Positions 23,601-36,500 of a stretch of DNA of 64,000 bases are shown here, in pieces. Under the pieces are notes generated by a model. That model did no database searches, had not been told where the DNA came from, and saw only the letters and a program-made list of their open reading frames with translations. The stretch lies in the NCBI GenBank assembly GCA_032718865.1, contig JALUTQ010000020.1:310001-374000 (forward strand), written 5' to 3'. The position numbers and the translations under genes are program-made. Source of the DNA: Tilletia caries (Eukaryota; Basidiomycota; Exobasidiomycetes; Tilletiales; Tilletiaceae). Each line of letters opens with the position of its first letter. Within the stretch, counting starts at the first letter, position 1.

Positions 23601-24954
23601 TCAGGGTTGCACAGTTGCCGAGGAGGGAGACGAGGAGGACGACTTTACGGCCGTGCTTGTTCGCGACGCTGGCCCAGAGCATGGAGGTGAGGAATTGAGC
23701 AAAGAAGAAGACGGCGGCTATATTACGTTGAAATGGTTTGGGTGGCAAAAGCTCAAATGCGGTCAGAATTCCACTTTTACCCGTGAGACGCACCTTAGAT
23801 GACCGATCGTACTCACAGACAATGCCAGCCCAGAATCCGACTTCAGCCTCGCCACCGACATCGAACTCGCCAATCATGAAGAACAGGAAAGGACCGGCCA
23901 CACCCGCACTCGAGAATTCACCAAAGATCATGACGCACAATACGAAGAACGGCAGCGTCGGGATCGGGGTGCTGTCCGGATCAGGCTTGGTAGTCGGAAG
24001 CATCTGCGGTATACGGGGCTTGTCGTCATCGTTGTGGCCGTACCCGTATCCATCGTCGTATGCGTCCGGGTTAAGCGGCGAGAGCACGCCCTCGTTCTGC
24101 TGGTGGACGGACAGCGTCTGCGTTCTCCGGAGATTCTTCCAACGGTTTCGCGCGCCGGCACCTGGACCTGCTCCCGCTGCGGCGGAGAAGGGCGTGACTG
24201 GTGTGCCTGCGCGACTACTAGCACTCTGTGCGTCCAAATCCGGCGCGTTCCCAAAGAAACCCAGGGAGGCGCGGTTCAGGAGCTTGCGCGCCGCGCTCAT
24301 TCTACGCTGAGCACCGCTAGCAGCCGATGATGCACCGATGGAAGGAGCGCGCTTCTTGAATGAGAACGCGCGCTGTTTTCCTCCTGCCGATCCTCCTGCT
24401 GCGGACTGGTAACCCGCATCTAGTGATGAAGATGGCATTTCGATCCGGCCTGGACCATACGATCGGGCGCCGGCGTCTGCTGCTGACGAAGATGGACCAG
24501 CGGCGCCAGACGGGGAGCGATCGCGCGATGACGGACGTGATCCGGTTCCAAGATTGGACGCAGAGAGGGTAGCCCCGTAGTTCCTTTGCTCGCGCATGAC
24601 CGACATCTTCTTATTCTGGTTGTTCGGACTAGTGCCGCCTTGGAGGATAGGCGATGGTACGGGTGAATGCGGCCGGTGGCTATTCTCGTTATCGTCGTCG
24701 GGCGAGTCGCCGAAGTCGATAAGAGGACCTGTGGGCAAGTCTACGGTTTGGGAAGAGGGGGATGCGGAAGCAGAGGAAGCGGAAGGAGGAGGATGGAGGA
24801 GTTCGTCTTCGAAGCGTATATGCGCGGAGGGGGCTGCTTGGGACTGCTGCTGCGTCTGATGCCGAAGTGGGGATGGAGAGGCTGATTGGGTGGCAGCAGT
24901 GGTTCTAGAGGGGGAGGAGGACGTGAAAGAGGGGGATCGCAGTGGGTCGGACAT
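20605..24954 (-). CDS. Large MFS transporter (ZIFL/YCR023C-like)
   Basis: Eight exons: 24954-23817, 23717-23447, 23360-22858, 22776-21415, 21339-21094, 21001-20903, 20820-20750, 20664-20605; all phases agree; 1249 aa. An acidic/Ser-rich cytosolic tail of about 330 residues precedes the first membrane helix (IPTLPFFVLCVMIFGEFSSA). The first half has the MFS loop signature ASVANKHGRKVVLL and VRLTQGLFNGAVGVAKGAVR; CWGMGGIIGPILGG follows. A very long, disordered central loop (most of exons 3-4) separates the halves. The second half includes VWALLPLAIVAQYGVMSW, ALYLPVYTLFPFLRNFL, HLIPLTNGLAQTVSSFMR and a last helix ending HSLTIR. Similar to yeast YCR023C and plant ZIFL carriers; substrate unknown. 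MSDPLRSP is taken as the start; a longer frame upstream lacks an ATG. Confidence 0.9.
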
Positions 24955-26316
24955 GGCGTACGACTGTTTCTTATATCCTACTTTGATCTGATGAGAGGAA
25001 CAGGAAGAGAGATGAGCTTGAGCCCAGTCAGTCCAACCCTGGCTATCGCGCTCCTGACCAACAAGGCAACAACCGAACGAACTCACACTTCAGCTCAATC
25101 AATGATTCTTTCCTGTGTGCGTCACAGTCAGGCAGGGGTTGCGGGCACAGCGGACTCGAGATGGGTTTCGGCTTGTTAGTGAGGTGTTTTGATGGAGATG
25201 GGCGGCGCGTGTGTCCGTGCTGTCGCGTAACGATGCCGAATTAATGGTTCGCGACTGGCGAGAGATCTGAGATCTGAGTCTGATCCTTCCTTTCACTTGC
25301 TGCGCTTGACGTTAGGGAAGAGGCAACCGGGCGACAGGCGGCCAGGCAGACGGGTAGTCGCGGTCCTAGCGGGTAGCTATCAGAAACCCAAAGTGAAGCG
25401 CTCGCGAGGGTCGAGGTGGTGGACGTCTGTCTGCATCCAACCTCATCTTAACAGCCAAAACTTATTCATATGCTTAACTCCTTACCATACACATCTTCGC
25501 CACTCTCCTATATGTATTATTTAGCGCTTAACCAGAACTCATAGGCAACTCTGTCTCTATTGTCTCCCCAACGAGCAGCGCTAACGTCAAAACACCCAGG
25601 ACCCACACCCCAAACCCAGCTCCAGTCTCCCCATCGACAAAGTACATAACTGGCACTTGCTCGCCGTCGACGGCGGCCCGTCCACTCTCACCGCTCCGCC
25701 CGCTGGAGCCAGCTGGAGCCCGCTGAACAGATCTCGCCAGCGCGGCCCCTGTCCCCAACTCCCATCCCGTTTCGAATCTTGGGATAGCCAGGAATAGCCA
25801 GCAGACCAGCTTCAAGTGGCGAGGGAGAAGGATCGAGCGCTTGCATGAGTCTGTGCGACGGCCCGCCGGCGCGGTTGGACTACATGCATACTCTTGCATC
25901 GATCGCACTCGGGCCTCGGGATGACGGCGCCCAAAGAGGCACAAGGGGGCCAGGGAGACGAGCTGAATTGTTCAAGGTAAGGTGGTGAAAACAATGCCTG
26001 TACAGAGGGGAAGATAACTGGGGAGAGGCAAGGGTGGAAAGGCGAGGAAGACAGTCAGAAGGTCGTGATAGGCCGATGAGGCGATGGGGCATGAGGAAGG
26101 GGTTGCAAAACAAGCGTGTAAAGAAGGGATCGAAACCTGCAGTGGAGAGAAAAAGAAAATCGAGAATGGCGATGGCAGTAGTTGTCTTCAGAGGATGCGT
26201 CCGAGAGAGGAGGGGGGTAGAATCCATGACAGTCGAAAAAGCGGCAGGCGTTATGGGGTATCAGTCCGAGGTCGAAAGGTCTGCTGACGTAGCGAGGGTG
26301 AAGGTGAAGGCCATCT
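24955..26316. other. Upstream region of the MFS gene
   Basis: 1.36 kb between UBC6 and the MFS start, both on the minus strand. Minus-strand frames at 25944-25528 and 26227-25880 are open, but third positions are unbiased and no splice arrangement makes a convincing protein. Confidence 0.45.
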
Positions 26317-27630
26317 TCAGCTGCTGCTAGTCGGACCAGCGAACAGTCGGCTCAGGAACAGGTACGCAAAGAAGGCAAGCGCAAGCGCTACCTTGTTTGA
26401 CATCCCAAACAACCCGCCCCCTCCTGCCGCACCCGCAGCCGTCGCAGCCGCTGCCGCTGCCCCCGGTTGATTCTGATGATTCCCCGCCGCGATCGCATCG
26501 AGAGGACCGCTATGTCTGGTCGTGTTGGATATTGATGGTCCTGCGGCTCCTCCTGCTGACGACGAAGAAGCATTTACGCCTTTGGATCCTGTAAGTAAAG
26601 CCAAATGTCAGAAAACTCGCAATCGAAAACGCATGAGAGAAAAAGAAGCGGCTGGGACGCGCCACAGCAGACGTACCCAAACTTCTCATGCCCACCTTGC
26701 TGCTCGACACCTTGCCCGCTGCTGACTCTCCTGCAGCCGTAGACGATGAAGACCCCACCACGCCCATATTCGGCAAGTCCACACACTGTTCCCCCGCATA
26801 CTCCGGAAAGAGCTCGCGGAACTTCTTCTGCTTGATGTTCCACGCATGACTCTGGATAGCCAACGCTCGCCGCTCCGCATCCGTACCCGCCACTGAACCT
26901 GTCGTCATCTCGTCCGAGACCATGAAACTCAGCAGGCCCACGATGATGGTGGACACCGACCAGGCGACGTTCCAAGAACCTGGGTGAAAGTCGGACATTG
27001 ATCTGTTTTGACGATTTCCATCAGAATGATAGAAGGCGGTCCGCGCGCAAGACAGCGATGAGTCAGGTGAATAAATGATCAGCTTCTGTCTCCAACCAGT
27101 CCACTCCGCACTCTCTACCAACCCCCTTTGCCTCAGAAGTACTCACGTGCAAATCTTCGCGTCAGGCTTGAACCGACCCGAGGGCGTGAACATCTTGATT
27201 CCCGGTGGCTTGAAGGGATATTCCGGTGGGAACTGGAGCACGCCCCAGTATTCGCCTCCGTGGAAGGGCGTGTCGGGAGGACCGCGGACGATGTAGTGCC
27301 TGCGGTTTTGTGATAACATCGTCAGCCAAATGTGCCAAATGACCGGCTCAGACTTAAGAAAAGGGACGGGAAGGCGGGCAGTGGGTACTGAAAGGTGTTC
27401 CCTCCCGCCCGCTTCCGTTCCAGCCAGGAGCATACTCACCACTCCAAGATGTTTTCCTCGCGAGGTCTAGCAAGGCAAAATTGTGGGGGCTCCTTGATCA
27501 TCATGATATGCTCCTTTCCGAGCTGCGCCGAGTGAGGGACGAGAACAGGCAAAGTCAGCGCGCATGGCAGAAGTGTGAATAGTAGCCTTAGATGTGTACT
27601 CACCCGCTTGGTAGCTGCCTTGGTCGCCAT
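26317..27630 (-). CDS. UBC6: ER-anchored ubiquitin-conjugating enzyme E2 (Ubc6/UBE2J2)
   Basis: Tail-anchored E2 of the ER membrane that works in ER-associated degradation with Doa10-type ligases. Exons 27630-27604, 27522-27440, 27299-27147, 27002-26677 and 26588-26317, 286 aa. Diagnostic stretches: [63 protein letters not shown] (active-site cysteine at residue 87, the same number as in yeast Ubc6) and [12 protein letters not shown]; the non-canonical TSMSDFHP replaces the HPN context of other E2s, as expected for UBE2J. A Ser/Gly/Ala linker leads to a C-terminal anchor [17 protein letters not shown]. Complete. Confidence 0.96.
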
Positions 27631-28213
27631 GCTGAGCTTCGTTTCCTCTTGTTTACAGGTTCGAGATTGATTCGGTCGCTTCGATCAAAAGTGCGCTGGT
27701 CCCGACTCCTGAGGGGTTCTTCCTGCGTGAATCAACTCAGGGAGAGTCAGGTCGAGGTGGATGAGTGCTGCGCCGCTTGGTTGCTGATGCGCTGATGCTT
27801 GGAAGATCGCCGTCGTGGATGGAGGGAAGTTGCATCAGAGTCGAGGACACAGTCAGACGATGAACTTTCCGGTGTCTCGGCGCGCACTTGCGACCCGGAT
27901 TACATACTCGTATGCCGTCATGCACGCGCCTCGGAGACGCGCAGCGGCACGTTTCTCCTGAGCTCACGCGATAGCGGCGCTGGCGCCGAAGCGCTCACAC
28001 GTGATTCTCTCGACGGACGCCAGGTAAACAGGCAGGCCTGAGGCCATACAGCCGCTTGACGGGGATCCATAACGTGAGTGCTTATCCGTATGTCTATGGT
28101 AAATCGATGCGTATGCAGGGGAAGTTGAACAGGCAAGCAGGGAAGCATGCAAGGCTAGCAAGGTCTATCATCGGTAGCGTTGGGTAGGAGAGGAATACAC
28201 CTGGTCGAAATCC
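27631..28213. other. Intergenic, upstream of UBC6
   Basis: 583 bp between two minus-strand genes. Nothing beyond the UBC6 promoter and KEI1 3' flank is seen. Confidence 0.5.
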
Positions 28214-29406
28214 TCAGCGTCCTATCCGCCCACTCCCCGACCCTGCACCAACAGCAGACCCATTTGCTTCGCCTGTACGCCCACCTTCCTCACTCCCTAC
28301 ATCGCCATTACCCAGCCCGCTCCTCTTCTCCCCCGGCCCTTTACCGCTGCCCTTCTCCTCATCTCCACCGTCCAGACCATCCTCCTCATCGTCGCTCCAG
28401 GGAATGTCGTCCTCCGTCCCGATCGAGTAATTATTGACCGGGTGATACCGAGGCCCGCTCCCGTCCGGTGCGGTCCGACCATGTTGGCTCGGTCCGTCGT
28501 CGTTGTGATTCCCGTTTAATGAGGAGCCTGCGGCAGCCGTACCAGAGTGGGAGAGCTTGGTTGATGGAAGCAGGTGGTACGTTCCGTGTCGAAGATGGAG
28601 CGCGAACGAATAGAGCACGAGGGCGAAGTAGATCTATACTCAGAAGGGAAAATCAGCTCCGTCCATAAAGTAGCAGAGCGGAGACGCTGCGACAAAAAAA
28701 AAAGAGCCCGGCTCGCACTCACTTTCAAGAGCCAGGCCGTGATCAAAACAAAAGTCGCAAAAGTCCGCTCATCCTTCCACACTTTCTGCGCCAGTGCCTT
28801 TCGCGCATCCCCTTCCAACGGTACATGGTGCTCCACCTTGCCCGGCAACTCGTATTGGCTCTCGATGCTCTCGATCAGATCCATCAGCCCCGCCTGATGG
28901 GGGGCGAGCGCAGGTTTGGCGCCATCGTGCGGTTGGGAGAACCAATGCACGGCAAAGAGGAGCGTCCAGAAGGTCGAGAGCATGTGGTCGAGCGTGAAGA
29001 GATTCGCGTATGCCAGTGTCGTCGATGCTTTCTCCTGAAAAGTTTCCGATGGGAGGCACAGCGAACTTGTCAGCGCCATCTACGACAAGATCAATCAAAA
29101 AGAAGCGAAGACACTCACATCACTTATCCCCCTCAAGCCCCACAATAAAACAGCAATGGTCCCCAACGAGTACAGATACAGGGTAATCTGCGCCAACGAC
29201 CCTCCATGAAAAACGGCAATGATCCCAAACACCCCGACCACCTTGTTGAAGAGCGCAAACAAGGTGATGATGCTCGCCCCCAGCTTGAGATCGAGCAGGC
29301 CCAGAAAGGAGGTGGGAAGGATCCGGGAGGGAAGGAAGCGCGCCAGTCCGCTGCCCCCGACGGACGAGGGTGAGGATGGCGAGGTGCGGAAGTGGACGCG
29401 TGTCAT
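28214..29406 (-). CDS. KEI1: Inositolphosphorylceramide synthase subunit Kei1
   Basis: Golgi membrane subunit that activates and localises the IPC synthase Aur1 in fungal sphingolipid synthesis. Exons 29406-29119, 29034-28723 and 28633-28214, all phase 0, 339 aa. The N-terminus LPTSFLGLLDLKLGASIITL followed by FALFNKVVGVFGIIAVFHGG is the family signature; four hydrophobic segments follow (YLYSLGTIAVLLWGLRG; FWTLLFAVHWF; FATFVLITAWLLK; IYFALVLYSFALHL). The C-terminal 100 residues are Gly/Asp-rich and hydrophilic. The acceptor of exon 3 (TATAG at 28638-28634) was chosen because it preserves phase; a GAG five bases earlier does not. Relationship to Kei1 is by sequence pattern only. Confidence 0.85.
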
Positions 29407-29819
29407 CGTTTCGGTTCAGGGTATTTTGAGGATGTCCGGGAGTGGAGTGACGAGACGGAGAGAGGAGAGGGGCGACCGAGATGGGAGAACCGTAACCTCG
29501 CTGCTGTCCTTTCTGTCTTATATGTGTCTAAAGCTGATGCTGGTTCGCTGTCATCGTCGTTGCTGGTCTGGACGGCGGACGGGCGCGGCAAGATGCAAGA
29601 AGCCAGCAGCGGGACAACCTTCCGCACAGCACAAACCCTGTTTTGGCTGGGACCGACAAGATACCGACAAGAACAGTCCAACACTTCATCTGCATGTCGT
29701 TCATTCCTTCCCGCCGACAGCACGCGCAACGAAGATCGCATTCGTTGGCCGAGTCAGCATAGGTTGCATGTATAGGGAGCGGAGAGGCAACGGTAATTCC
29801 TGTGCGCTGTGTATTCGGC
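29407..29819. other. Intergenic, upstream of KEI1
   Basis: 413 bp between two minus-strand genes; no coding evidence. Confidence 0.5.
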
Positions 29820-31546
29820 TCATGTGCGCGCCTGCTGGTGCTGCTGCCTGAGCTTCGCAATCGGCACGACGCTCTGTTGATTCCGGCGCCAAAAGTCCAC
29901 AAGCACCTGGGCCGTGCGTTCCGGTGCGTCCTGCATGATCCCGAGGTCGTCAGTCTTTGAGGAATGGCAGGCGGGAGAAGGGAGGCAGTGTGATGCATTC
30001 TTCTCACCTCGTGCAGGCAGTGTCCGACCTCTGGAAAGACAACGAGTTGGTATTTGCCTTGATGGCAGAAATCGAGTGATAGAAGTTCAATCGACAGTCA
30101 GCGAAGCGATTCGTGGCTTTGCACCCGTGTCGAGAATAACGTCTAGTACTTACCCTGCATTCGTCCAATCATTAGATCCTTATCCAGCCGATCCGTTCCT
30201 GCCAGCAGGAGGAGCCGAGCCGTCCGAGAGGTGAGGAAGCGTTGGGACATGCCCTCGAACCAGCCGCGCCAGAAGGGAGCCGTCGCCAGTAGATCCGCCT
30301 TCCACTTCAACTTCGGCTGTTCGCCTATAAAAGTGCTGGAATCTGTCCCTGTTCCGTCCTCCTGCATCACTTCTTCCTCCTCCCCCTCCTCATCCGTCAA
30401 CGAGCTGTCCGATTCGCGAAAGGCAGGATTCGGGATGAGCAGCGAAGGCACGCTCCGTCGTGCACTTTCCACATTCATCAGCACACCACCATCGACATGC
30501 CACCGAATCGCATCTTCCACACTCGCAAACCCGGTCGGTTGAGCCTTGACGATGGCCGTCATCCCGTCCAAGGCGTCCAGGGCGGTTCCCTCGACCACGT
30601 CGAGCACCGCGAGGCCTGTGATCGAGACTGGTGGGGAGGTGCGTGGTATCGAAGAGGAGACGGAGAGGAGTTTTTCGACGGCTTTGGTCACGACGCTTCC
30701 GCCCATGGAATGCCCTACAAAAAGGAGCTTGGGCCAAGGTGCGTCGGCGCCGAACATGGTCTGGAGTACGAGGATTAAATCGGAGGACAGAGTGGCGAGC
30801 GACATATCAGTCGATGACCCCGAAGGCTCGACCCTTGTTCTTCCTGTCGCATGCAGTAGCAACGTTCAGCAAAGTGTTCAGAGTGGATACAGACGCGGAT
30901 TGAGCCATTCATATGGCGAATTGAGCAAGCATTTAAACTCACCATGCCCACGACAGTCCAGGCTGAGAACTCCAGCTTGGCCTTTTGTCAATCTTGTGAT
31001 CTCTCGCGCAGCCAAGGCGTACGAAAGTCCACTGTAACCTGCGCCGTGGTGTAGCACGAAGACGGTGCCTGAAGACTCTCCTTCCGATCCCTCGCTTTCT
31101 TCCTCGTTGTCCTCATCATCGTCATCTGCCACAGCGGGCGGCTGTAAGCTGTCAAGATCGAGGTCAACAATGGCCGTTGCGCGTGTGGAACTCGACTTCT
31201 GCTCTTTGGCCACCGACTTGACGCGAGGAGGAGTGTAGTAGACCCGGAACGTAGCATTCGTGCTCGACGCTCCCTCAGGGAATTGGACGTCGATCTCCAG
31301 AGCCTGTTCGAAACAGTCCCCCGCACTGATTGGCGAGAATGCTCCCGGTGCAGAGTTCTTCGCCTTCCGTGGTTGACCAAGGGACGGAGGTGGACCCATC
31401 GTGCTCTGCTGCCGATTGTCGTCGCTGCCTTCTTGTGCTTCTGAGGATGATTCTGACGCTCCTTGGCCTTCGGGATGGATAGCGGGCAAGTGAGGTAGTC
31501 GGGCGATGCGGAACTTGAGCACAGAGGCTCGCATAGAGCCGGACAT
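29820..31546 (-). CDS. PPE1: Protein phosphatase methylesterase (PPME1/Ppe1)
   Basis: Alpha/beta hydrolase that removes the C-terminal methyl group from the PP2A catalytic subunit. Exons 31546-30943, 30843-30154, 30057-30008 and 29930-29820, 484 aa. GTVFVLHHGAGYSGLSYA is the oxyanion region, LSLDCRGHG follows, the nucleophile elbow is LLFVGHSMGGS (Ser about 247), VSITGLAVLDVVEGTALDAL contains the conserved Val-Val-Glu-Gly helix, and DKDLMIGRMQGKYQLVVFPE plus VGHCLHEDAPE gives the catalytic His. MIGRMQGK is a hallmark of PPME1. Acidic low-complexity insertions lie before the hydrolase core and in the cap region. Exon 3 uses an AAG acceptor at 30060-30058. Confidence 0.95.
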
Positions 31547-32729
31547 CCTTCTCAGTTAGACGTCGGGTGCTTGCGCTTGACAATAGTACTGAACCGGGGG
31601 GGGGGGAATCACAGGTTGTACGCGACCTTGGCAACCTCGCAGTCCGCATGGATGTTGCGTGGGTGTGAGCGTGGGAAGCTCAGCCGTTTCCCACGCCACT
31701 CATCGGTTTCAGTTGACCATTCCCTTTGTCCTGCTTTCTCATCCCCTCACCACGTCCCTACTCTCTGCTCCGGCCATGAAACCTCACAAAATAGTATAAC
31801 ACTGCAAGAAAGCCTGTCGCTACAGTCCTTCAATTTTTCTGCATCCATCAGTGCCGTTTTTGTTGAGGTTGGTACATGGAATGGTGGACATGCTCTGGTT
31901 TGATGGATATGCCAGTTGGAGGAGTGTGTCCAGGTGCCTAAGGGTTGGAGTTTGGCGGAACGCGGCTCGAAAAAGTGTCCACCGCCATTCTACTATTCAA
32001 ACCGGGCACAAAATGGCACCAGTCGATAGCCAAAAATGAGTTGGATATATTCTAGGCCACAGATCGTACAAAGAGCGTCTTGTTGTGTTGTCGAAGGTGG
32101 CGATGGACAGCGGCCGCGAGAAGGTGTCTTCAGCTCGATGGCCCGCTTACATAATCGTGCATGACGGACCTCAACTTCTCGCCGCCCTTTTGCCTGTCCC
32201 TTCGCAGCAAACCCACGAACGTAGGACGGGCACGGCGGACATAAACCACGGCTAGCCGATATATCTGTATTTTATTGAGCCCAGTGAGCCAGCTTTGAGG
32301 TCTGTTTGATTGATCAAGTTTGGAGTTGGTCGTTTGTGGGTCAGAATCCATGGGTGCAGACGACATGCGAAAGACAGGTACGGAATTCTGCGCTTTTGCG
32401 GCACCTCGCCGTGACGTCCTCACAACACCAAGGGAGAAGACAAGTAAGGCGGCTAGGGTGGAAGAGAATAATTTGAGAGACAGAAGGGCCAGTTTTGAGG
32501 TGTGTTTACATGAGTGGCAAGGATGGTGCAACAGTCGATGGTTGAGATTGGGCGAGGTGAGGCCCACTTTCAGCCGACCCCTGGATTCACTTCACCACCT
32601 ACCTCCTTTCTCACCTCTCGACCTGCTCTCATCATCTATCGCTAATCGCTCACTCTCAGCCCTCTGAAAGCTTTCGCATCCCCACATCTACCCTCAAAGT
32701 CCCCCTAAAGCCTCAAAAGACTCGCCAAG
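31547..32729. other. Long divergent intergenic region
   Basis: 1.18 kb between PPE1 and the small membrane protein. Contains an 11-G run at 31596-31606. Open frames lack codon bias; CT-rich leader precedes 32730. Confidence 0.5.
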
Positions 32730-33140
32730 ATGTCAGTACCAGAGCGCCGAAGACCCTTCCCATCCTCGAACGGACAGGGCGACGAAGAAGGAGAAGCCCA
32801 CCCCTCCCCCAACCCACGCGACACCAAACCCCCCCAACCACCCCGTCAACACAACTCCGAACTGGCCGCCCGGTACAGCCGCACCATGGCCGAAGCCCAA
32901 GCCTACCACAACCCGCCCATCCTCCGCCGGGCCTTGCTCGTCCTCTTCGTCGTCATCTTGGTCTTCACGGCGTCCCGGTTGCAGTTGCGCGCGAGGAGTC
33001 AGGTGAAGAAGTGGAGATATCATCGGGCGTTGTTGAGTGGTGAATGGGAGGAGGGTTGGGAGCCGGCGTTGGAGAGCTTTGATGGGGATTTTGCGGGCCG
33101 GTCGATATGGGAGTCCTTTGGGTGGGGCGGATTTGTATGA
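32730..33140 (+). CDS. Small single-pass membrane protein, unknown
   Basis: Single exon, 136 aa. A hydrophilic, Pro-rich N-terminal half is followed by one clear membrane segment (RALLVLFVVILVFTASRLQL), then a basic patch (RARSQVKKWRYHR) and an acidic, Trp-rich tail (EWEEGWEP). Positive residues after the helix suggest the tail faces the cytosol. Third positions are strongly G/C and the ATG follows a CT-rich leader, supporting a real gene. No family recognised; it could be an organelle membrane adaptor. Confidence 0.7.
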   Translation: MSVPERRRPFPSSNGQGDEEGEAHPSPNPRDTKPPQPPRQHNSELAARYSRTMAEAQAYHNPPILRRALLVLFVVILVFTASRLQLRARSQVKKWRYHRALLSGEWEEGWEPALESFDGDFAGRSIWESFGWGGFV

Positions 33141-33515
33141 GTGAGTTCATGAGGAGATTTCCGACTGCCTCGCGGACAAGCAACCTTCCTTACCTTGAAG
33201 TACTGCGTCGATTTGCAGCACCAGGTCCTTCCGGCCTGCAAGCCGCTGGATGCCTACATCGACACGCGCCGGCCAAAGCTGGGAAATAGGACCGATCACC
33301 TTGGAATGGCACAGCATTGAATGGGGTCTATCCGGCGCATGACTTGCGATCACTGACCCAGACATCAAGACGGGCGCGCAAAATGTACAGTAAGGATACA
33401 TTGAGTAAGGTGACAGTCGGACGACGCAGAGTATATGGGAACAACAAACAGAGAGCAGCTGGAGGCGGGCAGGTGTACCTCGATGATGATGTCGTATTTC
33501 CGATACATGGGTAGC
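33141..33515. other. Intergenic between convergent genes
   Basis: 3' flanks only; no feature seen. Confidence 0.5.
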
Positions 33516-36500
33516 TCAGCCCGCGAGCTCGGTCCCAGACTCTCTCCGCCGAGTCATGACCTTGTGAATCTCCCTGACGATCTCCTCTGAAGGAAAGAAA
33601 ACAAGCCAGTCCAGTTCAGCCTTTCATACCCCAAAGTCGAGCTTCCCCCAACGCATCACCAATAACTCACCAGCATCATCAGCACTCTCCGCCTCTAAGT
33701 CGTATCGCTTCGTATCCCTCCCCACGCTCGTAGCAGGGACAGCCGCCCCAGCAAGCACAGGCTCCGCCACGCTCGACGACCGCTTGACGACAAGCTTGAA
33801 GGAGGCGCCGCCCTTGGTCGATTGCTTGCACTCCATGACGGACGAGATGTGAAACGACGTCGGACGGGCTGAGAAGTGGCGCGTGTCGGAAGGCCTGGAG
33901 TTGTAGCAAGAAAGAGAAGGAGATCAGCGACTCAACGGGTGCAGGAGGAGCCAACGCTCCATGTGAGAGGGCAAGAGCTACTTATACGTACTCGATCCAG
34001 ATCCATTCTCCATCCAGTGTGAGCAGTCGCTCGGGCTTGCTGAACATCCGAGCGCTTCGGGCGGCGCGAATGACTTTCCAAGACTGCAACAAAGAATGGG
34101 GTGAGAGGAGTGGAAAGAGTTAGCAATCAATGTCCTGAACAAGGCATGGGAAAGGCATCCTGGCTCACCTTGTAGGCAGACATATCCATCGCATTGGCAA
34201 ACTCCTGCTTCTTCGACTTGTTTCGTCCAGCAAAGATGGAAGCTGTGATTGGAAAGACGAAAGCACCAGGGGAAAGGTAACGATTCGGTCAGAGATGTTC
34301 TCGTGTTGCCAGTCCTTGTCCTTGTCCCGCAAGAACTCACTATTAGGGTTCCCACCCGGAGCCGTGATCCGGCCCACAGCACCTCTCTCAGCGAGCGAAT
34401 CCCTCCTCACAAGCTTAAGGTCACAAGCCTCATCCAAACTCTCCACCGTCCGATTGAGCGGCACCACCACATCCTGGTCCCCATAATGCGCCACCAACGC
34501 CCACTCCGCCGACTTGCCCTCCTGCACCTTCCGACAGATCAAATCCAGCACGTCGGCAAAGTACATCTGCGCGGGGACCTGGATCATGATCTTCACGTGC
34601 ACGTTCTGTTTCGGGTTGTGTAGGACGCGGAGGAAGACAGAGGCTTCAAGGCCGAGGTCGCTGCCTTTTTTGGGATCTTCTTTGCCTTGATCTCCGGACA
34701 TGACGCTTCGACTGCCGCCGACGCTGGACGAGAGTGCTGCGCTCGAGTTGGTCATGGCGCTCAATTGGGCGCGCGTCCCGCCAGTCGCAGGCATCAGCGA
34801 GCTCGAAAGGCCAGCCCCACCGTGCACAATCGTAGTGGAGGTCGAGGTAGCACTCGATCCTGGTGGCGCGTTACTACCGCCGGGAACGGAGAGCGATGAC
34901 ATCGGTCCGCCGGTAACTATGCTGAGCTTTCCAGCTCCAGAGACCAGGGCTGTCATGTTGCTGGACATACTCGAGGGACCGCTGGTTACCGTGAGCAGAC
35001 CGCCACTTGCCTCGGCCTTGGCTTTGGCCATGGCCTTCAGCGAGTCAAGCAGGGCTGCTTGACGAGACGGTCTGAGCGGTGCTGATGTGACTTCGTTCTC
35101 TTTCACTATAAGCAGAGTGCATGCGGGCGGTCAGCTGCAAAGGCCGGCGTCCCGAAAAGAAATGCGTGCAACGACTCACCTTGTGCGGCGGAAGCCTGAC
35201 AAACTGCGAATTCGTCACCACCGAACCGGCCAACGACCAACGAACGATCCAGAGCAGGGAAGTCATCATCCACCTCTCCGTCCTCGACTATGCGAAGACA
35301 GTACCCAAGGGTAGTAAGCTTGATCTCGTCCTGATCACCCTGTGCCCAATCCGCGACCTCAGCCAAGCTAGGACTCCACCCGACGTCGACGTAGCAGTAG
35401 AGCGCATACCCGATGACCTCCTCCATTTTGGCGTCCGGCCGTACTGACAGCTTCATGCTTCCCGCCTTGGCGTTTAGAGCCACGGGCCCGTACGTGGACG
35501 AAGCGCAATCGTATGGAGAACCAGAGCTCGATGTGTTGGCCAACCGGTCTGCGAAGGGGAAGTAAACCTCGACGCGAGAGGGCCCGCCTGCTCGCCCACC
35601 GGGTCCACCCGCACCGCCGCCAGCCCCCCTAGAACGACTGGACATGGCATTCGCTCCAGGCCCATGCCGTGGTCTGACCGTGGCCGAAGACAGGACAGCC
35701 GGCGCAGGGGACGGCGGAGCGGTAGCGACGAGAGTGGCGTTTTTGCCGCATACGTCTCTGTACAGGGCCGCGAAGGGGTTGGCTGCCGATTCGGACTGTG
35801 CCTGCAGTACGGCTGCGATAGCGGACACGCGTGGTCGTTGGGCGAGCGAGCGTGCGCGGATCTCTTGCACGGATAACTTTTCGAATGTCAGCGGTGGGGG
35901 CGGGGGCGGCTCTGCTTCGGTTCGTAGGGCCTTGCTGGGTATTTGCGCATTCAGCCGTCCGCCGTTTGCTGTTTCGTTACCCTTTGTCTGGGACTGTGCC
36001 GCAATTGTGGTGGCAGCGGAAGGAGCGGCGAGGGATGGCTCGACGGCTGTTATACTGCCTGACGTTCGAGGGGCGGCAACAGATGGGCGCGAGCGACTCT
36101 GGGCTCGAGCGCGAGTGCGCGGTTCGAGCAAGTCTGCTTGGGTGAAAGACTGTGGCTGCTGCTGTGTCGCGTTGGGTCGTGGCAGCTCGACAGCGTTCGT
36201 ATTGGAGCCTCCAGCGCCTGGTGGGGGGAAGGGCGCGAGGCTGGGCGGGACTGCGCTCTTGACACTCGCACCATTGGAGGGCCCAGCGGCCGAGTATGTT
36301 CCATCGAATCCGTACGGTTCTCGGACGGACGATGCCCCCAAGCCCATACCGTCGGCCGACTTGAGCTCGAGGCCATGGCTGCTCTCGAAGGGGAACTCGA
36401 TGACCTGGCGCGCGTAGTGGTCGTCGACATAGCGCAGGTAGTTGACTCGTAGCGAGTGCGTTACCCAGCTTGGGAGGTAGACAGACAGAGACAAGGTCAG

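Noticed and set aside
25528..25944. Minus-strand frame of 138 codons ending in a hydrophobic segment
   Set aside because: Unbiased third positions and no splicing partner; more likely leader or upstream sequence of the MFS gene.
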